From Caldilineaceae bacterium (GTDB taxonomy: Bacteria > Chloroflexota > Anaerolineae > Caldilineales > Caldilineaceae), in the NCBI GenBank assembly GCA_026645575.1, contig JAPKMW010000050.1:1-64000 (forward strand): 64,000 bases of DNA, in the 5' to 3' direction. This document shows, piece after piece, positions 34,558-44,100 of this stretch. Numbering within the stretch: position 1 is the stretch's first letter; each line of letters starts with the position of its first letter. The notes under the pieces are model-generated. The model made no database searches and was not told where the DNA came from. It saw only the letters and a list, made by a program, of their open reading frames with translations. The translations under genes and the position numbers were made by a program.

Positions 34558-37500
34558 ATGAACACCATCCGAAAAAGTACAACAATCATCCTGCTTTGCC
34601 TCATTTTAGTTGTACGCGACCTCCTTGTTGTCGGCGCGCAGCAGTCTTCTGCCCAAGTTGATAAGCATGGCGCAGGAAACCCTTCACTACCAATTACGCA
34701 AAATAATCATTCGTCAACAGCAGGTGGTACTAATAACATTTTTTTGCCATTGATCAATAACAATGGAACTACTTCGGGCGTAGGAACGCCGACCCCGCCA
34801 GCCCTGACAACACCAGCGCTTCCTGCCTTACAATGCACGGCGGCGGTTACAACAAGTGCGCCACTTATTCCATTGCAAAGCTCAGATGCTGGCTATACCG
34901 CAGGCCAATTGAATGTGAGTCAGTCTGGCGCAGCGCACTATCAGATTGGCATTTTCACGCCACCTGGCACGGCGGGCATGAAGCCGGACATTTCATTGGT
35001 CTTTGACAGCCAAAGTCGCGAAGGGTTGGTCGGGGTTGGCTGGTCGCTAGGCGGCTTATCATCGATTGCCCGTTGCCCAGCCACTTTGGAACGCAATCAA
35101 CGGATCGATGGTGTTGACTTTGATGAGAATGATCAACTCTGCCTGGATGGGCAACCATTAGTGATTGAACAAGGGGTCCATGGTGCCGATGGCAGTGTTT
35201 ATCGCACTGAACTCGATAGCTTTTCCCGTATTACAGCTTATGGCAACAGTGGTCAAGGCCCGCAATCGTTCAAGGTGCAAACCAAAGCCGGGCTAACGAT
35301 GGCGTATGGCAGCACTGCAGATGCCCGTTTGCAATTGCAAGGACGCGCCGAAGTCCTCACTTGGGCATTGAACCGGGTTGAAGACACCAAAGGTAATTAT
35401 TTTACGATTAGCTACGCAACCGATCCAGCGAAGGGTGAACAGTACCCGGCAACCATTGCCTATACCGCTAATGATCAAGCCAACCTGTCCAGCGATAGGC
35501 GCGTCGAATTTATCTACGAAAATCGCCCCGATCCAACCTCTCATTACTTGGCGGGTGCAACGATACAAGCAAGCAAACGGCTGCAACAAATTGATGTACG
35601 GGCCGGCAACGATCTGGTACGCCAATATCAGATGGCCTATGAAGTGGGCGCAATTTCGGGACGTTCTCGATTGACCAGTGTTACGGAATGCACAGGCAAT
35701 GGCACCTGTCTACCGCCAACGCGATTCCAGTGGCAAGAGGGTAGTCGCGGCTTTGTTTCGCAGACTTGGACAGCGAATACGCCGGTTCAAATGCGCAATA
35801 GTGGTGGCACATCGGCTGACTATCAGACGATTTCTGCGGACTTTACCGGTGATGGTAAGGCAGATTTGGCAACAATTGCCCGTCGTGTTGTGGATTGGAT
35901 CTTTAATCCTCTTCCCCGAATATGGCAGCGCAACATTCTGGTCGAGGTTGCCACTGGCAGCAGTTTTATTTCGCAGACCTGGCCCGCCGTTACACCCGGC
36001 CATATGTTAACTGGTGGCGGTCAAACGTCAGATTACCAGATCATCCCAGGTGATTACAATGCTGATGGCAAAATCGACTTAGCAACGGTAAATCGCCCTT
36101 CTGGCTACAATGGTTGGTCAGAATGGGTGGCAGTGGAACTTTCTACTGGCAGCAGTTTCGACTCGCAAACATGGTCGGCTGGCCTACCGCAGCACATGTG
36201 GAACGGACAGGGAACAACAGCCGATTATGTGGTGGTGCCTGGTGACTTTAATGGTGATGGTTTGACCGATTTGGCTGGTGTCGGTCGTGCGCTGGGCGAA
36301 AATGGCTGGAAAGAGAACATTTATGTTGAGCTTTCTACAGGGACAGGGTTTATCTCGCAACCCTGGCGCGCCGGATTACCGCAGCATCTTTGGAATGGCA
36401 ATGGCAAAACTACAGATTACCGCATCTTTCCCGGCGACTTCAATGGTGATGGTTTAACCGACATTGCGGCGGTTAGCCGCGCTTTGTCAGAAGACAATGG
36501 TTGGCGTGAGAACGTCTATGTAGAACTTTCCACAGGGCAAGGGTTTACCTCGCACACATGGCGGGCGAATACACCCCAACACATGTGGAATGGTGGCGGC
36601 ACAACTCTAAATTATCAAGTGATCCCGGTTGATCTGAATGGCGATGGTTTAACTGATCTGGCAACAGTGGGCCGGGCCGTGGGCAATAATGCCTGGAAAG
36701 GGGTCATCTTTGTTGAATTATCTACAGGTACGGGCTTTGTTTCGCAAGCTTGGCCGGCACAGACCCCCGGCCACATGTACAACGGCAATGAGGCGACCAC
36801 TGACTTCCGCGTCGCGCCTGGCGATTTTAATGGCGATGGGCGCACCGATTTGGCGACTATCGGTCGCGCGCCGACCGTTGACAACGGCTGGCGCACCAAT
36901 TTCTATCTGGAATTTTCTACAGGTCAAGGCTTTGTATCGGAAATCTGGCCGGCAGATACCGCACAGCACATGTACAATGGCGGCAGCGAAACGAGCGAGT
37001 ATCAAACCCTACTGGGTAGCTTTGACGGTGATAACAAAACCGACATCCTAACCATTCGACGGGCTGCAGCTGGCAGTGGTTGGAGTGAATGGGTGGCGGT
37101 TGAATTGCCAAATGCACAATACCCGGATCTGCTCAAACAAATTACGAACGGGCATGGGCTGGAAACCCAGATCGAATATAGCCTGCTTACCGATTCTTCC
37201 GTCTACACCAAAAATGATACGGGCTTCTATCCCCAAGTTGATCTACAGCTACCCTTTTATGTCGTTTCAGCGATCCGGCAAAGCAATGGTATTGGCGGCA
37301 TGGCGGCTGTTCACTATCACTATGACGGGCTAAAGGTCAATGTACGCGGGCGTGGACTGCTTGGCTTCCGTCAGGTTCGTATGACCGACGCGCAAACAGG
37401 AATTCAGACCACTTCTACTTACCATCAAAACTTTCCTTATACAGGGTTACTTGCCCAAAGCGAGCAACGGCAGGCCGAAGGTGCGCTCATCAGCAGTGTC

Positions 37501-40500
37501 GCTAACCACTGGCAAGTGCAGGAGACAGTTGCACAGGCAAGTTTTTTTCCTTATGTTGCCCGTAGCGAATCAAAACAATATGAGCTAGCTGGCACACTCG
37601 TCAATACCACAACAACGAGCAGCGAATATGACGCCTTTGGCAATCCGACCTGGGTGCAGGTCAATCAGAGCGATGGTTGGTCGCAATCGACGAAGAACAG
37701 CTATGAGCATGATCTCAACCGCTGGTTTTTAGCGCGTTTGACCCGTACTGAAGTCACAGCCCGCGCCCCTAATCAGTTAGCACAGACACGTACAGCCAGC
37801 TTTGCCTACGATGGTGCAAGCGGGTTATTGATCCGTGAAGTCACTGAACCGGACAATCCTCAATTGCGCCTGGTCAAAGAGTATGAACATGATCGCTTTG
37901 GCAATATTGTGCGTACAACGACGAGCGGTGAAGGCTTTACCAGTCGCAGCCAACAAAGTGAATATGATGAGCAAGGCCGCTTTAGTATCAAAACCAGCAA
38001 TGCGCTTGGTCAAAGCGAAACTCGTCAATACGCCGCTTGGTTTGGGTCGCCCACAACCACTATCGGGCCTAATCAACTACACACCCGTTCAGAATATGAT
38101 GGTTTTGGCCGCTTGACACAGACAATTGAGGCAGATGGCACGCAAACTGTGCAATTTCACCGTCGTTGCGCGAATGGTGCGTGTCCACCTCATGCAGTCT
38201 ACTTTACACAGATCAACCGAACGGGTGCAGGGCCAGTCATCCAATACTTTGACCTGCTTGACCGCATCATTCGCGAAGAAACACAAGGTATAGATGGTCG
38301 GGCCATCTACCTTGATACTGAATATAACGAGCGTGGTCGCGTAAAACGCGCTTCTGAACCCTATTTCAAGGACGATACGCCGCAGTGGACTCAGTACGAA
38401 TACGATCTCTTGGGTCGTGTCGTCAAACAAACCTTCCCTGATAATAGTGCATTACACACCCAATATCAGGGCTTTACGACAACCATTACCAACGCACTAG
38501 CGCAACAGCAGGTACGTACACTCAACAGCCAGGGCGATTTAGTCAGGAGTATTGACAACGCTGGCAATGCAATTACCTATGAATATGATGTCTTTGGCAA
38601 TTTAACGCAACTGCGCGATCCCGCCGGCAACCTGACAATCATGGAATATGACCTGCGTGGACGCAAAGTCAAACTCTCTGATCCAGATACTGGCACAACC
38701 TTCTATCGCTATAATCCACTCAGTGAGCTAATTTGGCAACAAGATGCCAATGGTAATCAGGTTGCCATGCATTATGATCTGCTCGGCCGTATGATGGAAC
38801 GTACAGAGCTAGAGGGGCAGACGACTTGGGCCTACGATACTGCACCAATGGGTATTGGGAAAATCAGCCGCATCACTGGCCCAGACGGCTATCAAGAAAT
38901 ATATAGCTATGATCAATTTGGTCGCAATGCCAAAACAACCTTTACTCTTGCTGGCCAGAGTTATGACCTCTGTCAAACATTTGATACCTACGGGCGTGTG
39001 GACAAAGTTGTCTACCCCACTGGTTTTACCCTTCAGCAGCACTATGCCGCCAGCGGTCAACTGCTGGCTGTGTCCAACCCCATCAATGGGGTGCGTTATT
39101 GGCAAGCCGATCAGGTAAATGCACGTGGGCAGACCGCACAGGAAACCCTTGGCAATGGTCTCGTTACCGGGCGCACATATGACCCGCGCACAGGCTATTT
39201 ACAGACAATTCAAACCGGACGCAATGGTACACCAACGATCCAAGATTTGAGCTATCACTTTGATGCCATTGGCAATCTGACGGCACGTCGGGATTTGCGC
39301 CAAAACTTGACCGAGAGCTTCGGTTATGACAACCTCAACCGTCTAACCCAGTGGCAGGTTAGTGGTCAGCCCCCCAAATCTGCCACCTATGATGCGCTAG
39401 GAAATATCACCTTCCGTTCCGATGTCGGGCGCTATAGTTATGGCGACGGCAATGCCAAGCCTCATGCCGTGGCAGCCGTAAGCGATGGAGGCCGCAATAA
39501 TAGCTACCGTTATGATGCCAATGGCAATCGCATCGCCAGCAACGACAGCACGATCACTTACACGTCTTACAATAAACCGAGCAAGATTGTTCAAAAGAAT
39601 AACGAAGTTACCTTTGCCTATAACCCAGCCCGTAACATTTACCAAAAGACCACCGGTGAAAATGGGCAAGCCGTATTAACCTTCATCATCGGCGGTTTGT
39701 TCGAAATCGACGTAACCCCGACATTGACTGCTTTTCGCCATGCCATCCGCGGCAGTGATGGCGTGGTTGCCACCTATACCCAACGCAGTGATGGCGTAAC
39801 CCAAACGCACTATCTCCATCGCGACCACCTTGGCTCATTAGATGCCATCACTGATGAAGCTGGCAACGTTGTCGAACGCCTAAGTTTTGATGCTTGGGGC
39901 AAACGCCGCCTACCCAACTGGCAAGATACAGATGAAGTGTTGCGCAGCGTACTGCCGCGCGGTTACACCGGCCATGAGCAGTTGGATGCAGTTAGTTTGA
40001 TCCACATGGATGGACGCGTCTACGATCCGCTCATTGGGCGTTTTCTCAGTGCCGATCCCTTTGTGCAAGCGCCCGATAATTTGCAAAGCCTGAATCGCTA
40101 CAGCTATGTACTCAATAATCCGCTTTCCTATGTGGATCCAAGCGGCTACCTTTTCAAAGACCTTACCAAAGCGATCAAAAAAGCATTTGGTGCCGTCGAG
40201 GATTTCTTTAAGGACAACTGGAAAGTTATTACGGTTGCTGCCATTACAATTGTTACTGCCACTTTTGGTGGCCCGATTGTCGCATCATTTATGGGGTTTG
40301 CACCAGGCACATTTGGCGCCGCAGTCATTGGGGGTGCAACAGCCGGCTTTGCAGGTGGCTTTTCTGAAATTCTGCTGAATGGGGGAGGTTTATCTCAAGC
40401 TTTTTCTGCGGGTGGGAAAGGCGCATTAGTTGGCGGTTTAACTGGTGGAGCATTCTTTGGTATTGGTGAAATACTCGGACACCAAGTGGCTTTGGGATCA

Positions 40501-40977
40501 GGGTCACATATTGCCAAAATTACTGGGCATGGCATTGTAGGCGGCGTTTCCAGCAAGCTACAGGGAGAAAAATTCGCTCATGGGTTCTTAAGTGGTGCTT
40601 TCACACAAGCATTTGCACCAACCATTACAGAGTTCTTTCCTGAGAGTTTTACAGGACGGGTAGTTGCATCGGCTGTGGTTGGTGGTACTGCTGCTGAACT
40701 CGGTGGAGGGAAATTCGCTAATGGTGCTGTAACTGGAGCTTTTTCTAGACTATTCAACGATGAAATAGATCGTGAGAAAACTTCCATAAGGGATGAAAAT
40801 TTACGAGACGTTAGCAAAACACAGGGGTCAACTACAGAAAATGGGAGAAGCTCAAGGGATCTAGGGCAAGCGTCAAAACTACCTAACGAAAGTTCAACTG
40901 ATGGACGAAACGCAAGAAGCCTAAAAGCATTCTGTACATTTGGCTCAATTTTAACTCGTGGAAGAATAAAGTGTTGA
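34558..40977 (+). CDS. Secreted TcB/TcC-like RHS-repeat protein with variable tip
   Basis: This is a 2139-residue protein. It has a signal peptide (about 1-33), then FLPLINNNG (about 64-72). A SpvB/TcB N-terminal-like segment follows (GAAHYQIGIFTPPGTAGMKP, VGVGWSLGG; about 120-170). Seven FG-GAP/VCBS-type Ca motifs such as GDFNGDGLTDLA lie at about 425-830. A TcB middle-like part (QITNGHGLETQIEYSL) and RHS/YD repeats (to about 1820) come next. The core end is YDPLIGRFLSADPF and PLSYVDPSGY. The tip (about 1865-2139) has glycine-rich hydrophobic helices (GGAFFGIGE, GGKFANGAVTGAFSRLF) and a polar tail; it may insert in membranes or present an unknown effector. TcB-TcC shells are known to encapsulate their tip. 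No immunity gene is obvious. RBS placement is weak but the ATG at 34558 begins a clear signal peptide. Confidence 0.87.
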   Translation: MNTIRKSTTIILLCLILVVRDLLVVGAQQSSAQVDKHGAGNPSLPITQNNHSSTAGGTNNIFLPLINNNGTTSGVGTPTPPALTTPALPALQCTAAVTTSAPLIPLQSSDAGYTAGQLNVSQSGAAHYQIGIFTPPGTAGMKPDISLVFDSQSREGLVGVGWSLGGLSSIARCPATLERNQRIDGVDFDENDQLCLDGQPLVIEQGVHGADGSVYRTELDSFSRITAYGNSGQGPQSFKVQTKAGLTMAYGSTADARLQLQGRAEVLTWALNRVEDTKGNYFTISYATDPAKGEQYPATIAYTANDQANLSSDRRVEFIYENRPDPTSHYLAGATIQASKRLQQIDVRAGNDLVRQYQMAYEVGAISGRSRLTSVTECTGNGTCLPPTRFQWQEGSRGFVSQTWTANTPVQMRNSGGTSADYQTISADFTGDGKADLATIARRVVDWIFNPLPRIWQRNILVEVATGSSFISQTWPAVTPGHMLTGGGQTSDYQIIPGDYNADGKIDLATVNRPSGYNGWSEWVAVELSTGSSFDSQTWSAGLPQHMWNGQGTTADYVVVPGDFNGDGLTDLAGVGRALGENGWKENIYVELSTGTGFISQPWRAGLPQHLWNGNGKTTDYRIFPGDFNGDGLTDIAAVSRALSEDNGWRENVYVELSTGQGFTSHTWRANTPQHMWNGGGTTLNYQVIPVDLNGDGLTDLATVGRAVGNNAWKGVIFVELSTGTGFVSQAWPAQTPGHMYNGNEATTDFRVAPGDFNGDGRTDLATIGRAPTVDNGWRTNFYLEFSTGQGFVSEIWPADTAQHMYNGGSETSEYQTLLGSFDGDNKTDILTIRRAAAGSGWSEWVAVELPNAQYPDLLKQITNGHGLETQIEYSLLTDSSVYTKNDTGFYPQVDLQLPFYVVSAIRQSNGIGGMAAVHYHYDGLKVNVRGRGLLGFRQVRMTDAQTGIQTTSTYHQNFPYTGLLAQSEQRQAEGALISSVANHWQVQETVAQASFFPYVARSESKQYELAGTLVNTTTTSSEYDAFGNPTWVQVNQSDGWSQSTKNSYEHDLNRWFLARLTRTEVTARAPNQLAQTRTASFAYDGASGLLIREVTEPDNPQLRLVKEYEHDRFGNIVRTTTSGEGFTSRSQQSEYDEQGRFSIKTSNALGQSETRQYAAWFGSPTTTIGPNQLHTRSEYDGFGRLTQTIEADGTQTVQFHRRCANGACPPHAVYFTQINRTGAGPVIQYFDLLDRIIREETQGIDGRAIYLDTEYNERGRVKRASEPYFKDDTPQWTQYEYDLLGRVVKQTFPDNSALHTQYQGFTTTITNALAQQQVRTLNSQGDLVRSIDNAGNAITYEYDVFGNLTQLRDPAGNLTIMEYDLRGRKVKLSDPDTGTTFYRYNPLSELIWQQDANGNQVAMHYDLLGRMMERTELEGQTTWAYDTAPMGIGKISRITGPDGYQEIYSYDQFGRNAKTTFTLAGQSYDLCQTFDTYGRVDKVVYPTGFTLQQHYAASGQLLAVSNPINGVRYWQADQVNARGQTAQETLGNGLVTGRTYDPRTGYLQTIQTGRNGTPTIQDLSYHFDAIGNLTARRDLRQNLTESFGYDNLNRLTQWQVSGQPPKSATYDALGNITFRSDVGRYSYGDGNAKPHAVAAVSDGGRNNSYRYDANGNRIASNDSTITYTSYNKPSKIVQKNNEVTFAYNPARNIYQKTTGENGQAVLTFIIGGLFEIDVTPTLTAFRHAIRGSDGVVATYTQRSDGVTQTHYLHRDHLGSLDAITDEAGNVVERLSFDAWGKRRLPNWQDTDEVLRSVLPRGYTGHEQLDAVSLIHMDGRVYDPLIGRFLSADPFVQAPDNLQSLNRYSYVLNNPLSYVDPSGYLFKDLTKAIKKAFGAVEDFFKDNWKVITVAAITIVTATFGGPIVASFMGFAPGTFGAAVIGGATAGFAGGFSEILLNGGGLSQAFSAGGKGALVGGLTGGAFFGIGEILGHQVALGSGSHIAKITGHGIVGGVSSKLQGEKFAHGFLSGAFTQAFAPTITEFFPESFTGRVVASAVVGGTAAELGGGKFANGAVTGAFSRLFNDEIDREKTSIRDENLRDVSKTQGSTTENGRSSRDLGQASKLPNESSTDGRNARSLKAFCTFGSILTRGRIKC

Positions 40978-41192
40978 TGAAAGGAGCGCTAGCAGCCTGG
41001 CGGCAGACACGTCTTCGCACGATTATTTTCCATATACAGTATGTTATCAAATCTTAAATACTGTATGTAGTATCACTCAATCCTCTCTCCAATAGATTGC
41101 TAGCGCACTTGAAATTTGAACTTTGCCATAAAATGAGTCAGGAAGATTTGATCACAATGTCATTTCATCACACGCGACCAAGGAGAACACCC
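40978..41192. other. Gap between the two RHS genes
   Basis: The gap is AT-rich and has no good reading frame of immunity-gene size. ATACAGTAT (41034-41042) and ATACTGTAT (about 41058-41066) can form a hairpin. Nothing else is visible. Confidence 0.4.
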
Positions 41193-44100
41193 ATGCACCG
41201 CACGCCATCACACTACAAACCATTACGCCTCCTCCTAACCCTGACCATCCTCTGTTCCGCCCTGCTCCTGCCGGCGCGACCGGGGCGGGCTGCGCCGCCA
41301 ACCGCCGCGCGCTTGACAAACACCACCGCCCCCACCGACCGCAACGAAGCGATCATCGTCCCGATTGGTGCGAGTGGCTTTAGCCTTGCCACACTGGCGA
41401 TGACAATGGGACAGGCGATTACCTGGCGCAATGAGACCGGGGCTCCGCAAGTGGTGCAGATTCAAACGCCGACCGATCTACCCGATGACGACGAGCCGAC
41501 CTTACCCAACAAAGCGTTCCTGCCGGTAATTACGAAAGTGAGCGGTGCAACCGCGGCGCAGGAAGTAGATTCCGCTCATCCCCTCGACACGGTGGGTGAA
41601 GTCACGATCCCACCGGGACAGGAAGTGAGCTACACGGTAACCAAGGTGGGGGAATACCGCTTCCAGTTGCGCGATCAGGCGTCGTCGATGACGGCTACCG
41701 TTGGAGCACCGGATCACCTGGTTCTCTTTCATATCGGCAACCAGCAGGCGGCCTTGGGTAGCACCTTAGCGCTTGGGCTACAAGCTTATGATCCAGAAGG
41801 TGCGCCGCTCCGTTTCAACGTGGCGCCGCTGCCGTTGCCTGATCAGATGAGTTTGCAGGTCAACAATGGACGCTTTGCCTTCCGCCCCACCCTGGCGCAG
41901 ACCGGTTCCTACACCCTCACCTTTTCGGTGACGGACGGCCAGGAAGTCGCCAGTGAAACGGTCCGTATCACCGTGCCGACGCCACCCACGGGAACAGGCA
42001 GCACATCGCTACGCGGGCGCATTCTCGATGCCAACACCGCCAGCCAGAACGTGGAGACCCCACTGGTCGGGGCGACCGTCCGGCTGGTCAATAACCGGGC
42101 GATCGCGGCAACCACCAATAGCGCCGGCTATTTTGAACTCACCGGGTTGGACGGCGGCGAGCAGTATGTCGAGTTTGACGGCAGCACCGCCACACCCGCC
42201 GGCAAGTATGGCGCCTATCGCAGCAAACAGGTCTTGATCGCCAACGTGGCGAATGTGATCGACCGGCCAATCTACATTATGGCGATTGACATCCAGGGCG
42301 AAACACAGCTTAACCCCAACCAGACGGCCATCGTCCACAACCCCAACATCAGTACGACCTTGACCATCCCACCGCGCACCGTTCTCAATGATCAAGGTGC
42401 GTTCTATGCCGGCCCCATCTCTGTCTCCGAGGTGCCGGCTGATTTTACGCCCAGTTCTTTGCCCAGCAGCCTTGACCCGGGCATGGTGATCACCATTCAG
42501 CCTATGGGTTTGACCTTTAACCGCCCCGCCCCCATTACCTTCCCCAATATTGACAACCTGGCGCCCGGCAGCGAAGTCGATATTTGGTCAATGGATCACG
42601 AGACGGCGCGCTTTTTCGTGGCTGGGCGTGGGCAGGTGACCAGTGACGGCAAGATGATCCAGACCATTGAAGGCGGCATCCGTGAATCCTCCTGGCATCT
42701 TGCACTCTCACCACAGGTGAACCCCAGCCAGACGACCGAGGGGAATAAACAGAATCCCGGCATTCCCTGTGGCTCGATCATTGCACTGGCCGATGCTTGT
42801 GTCCATACAGCGATTGAGTTGCCGACCTATGCAACCCAAGGCCAAACACGGGGCGTCCGTCTTGCCTACAACTCAGAACGAGCGTATCCGCAACCGCTCC
42901 TGCCGGTTGAATGGACGCTGGCCCAACGTTCAGCGGTGCCGGGCAAAATTTCTTATGAGCTGGCAAACTTTGGCGGCTTGAGCAACGTAGCCCAAATCTA
43001 TGTTGATACCACCGGCCTCAGCGCCAGCCCGGATAAAGGGTTTCGCAGTGTGGTGGCTGTTGATGGCAGCACCTTGCCGACCGGCGTCCAACCTTATGAG
43101 ATCCGCATCACCAATCATTTTGCCCGGTCAGCCGTTTCCGCCGCGGTGGTCGGTCGCAAAATTATTGTCAATGAACAGGCCAGTCCGGTTGGCGCCGGTT
43201 GGAATGTGAGTGAGGTTGCCCGCCTACAAGAAGCCTATAACGGTCGCCTCTTGCTGGTCAACGGCGATGGCACGGCACAACTGTTCAGCCCGCAACCGTT
43301 CAATCTCACCACCTGGCGTCAGGAAGGCGCGCCGGCAAATGGCAAATGGCTGGTTGCCGCCGATGGCGCCTCGGTCTTCCAAACCGAAAATGGCAACCCC
43401 ACCTTTTTTGTCAGCCCAAATGAATTGAGCAACACGACCATCCGTGGCACCTTCCTGGTGGAACATGACGGTTCAGCGGATGTCGAAGGCGACTTTATCG
43501 GCTTTGTCTTTGGTTATCAATCACCGCTGGCCGCGGACGGTGACAACCCGGATCAGTTCAATTTCCTGCTCTTTTCCTGGAAATCGCGCGCCCAGATTTT
43601 TGACGGCGTTCTGGCCGAAGAAGGCTTTAGCATCAGTCGCGTCAATGGCACCATCACTGATTACTTCCCCCATTTCTGGGGCCACAAAGAAACGCCGGAA
43701 TTTCAGGTGCTGGCGACCAATTATGGCGCCAACAAAGGGTGGCGCCCCAAGGTTGAGTATGATTTTGAACTGAGCTACAGTGACACCCATCTGCGGATTC
43801 TCATTAACAATCAGCCGGTCTTTGAACTGGACGGCGCTTTCCAACCCGGTCGTTTCGGCTTTTATAATTTCTCACAACAGGAGGTGCGTTATAAAAACTT
43901 CTCCTCTACCGCGGAAACCGCACGCTTCATCGGACCGGAAGGGGATTTCTCGACGATTGTCCGCGACGCTAATGGCGCCTATACCCGGCGCTTGAAAGAT
44001 GGTACAACCTACCAGTTTGATCCCAGCGGTCTACAAACGGCAATGGTGGATCGCGTCGGTAATCGCACAAGCTATGCCTATGATGGACAACAGCGTCTCA

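Noticed and set aside
35800..37050. Repeated GATGG-rich blocks in the first RHS gene
   Set aside because: They encode FG-GAP calcium motifs (GDFNGDGLTD), not a DNA-level repeat element.
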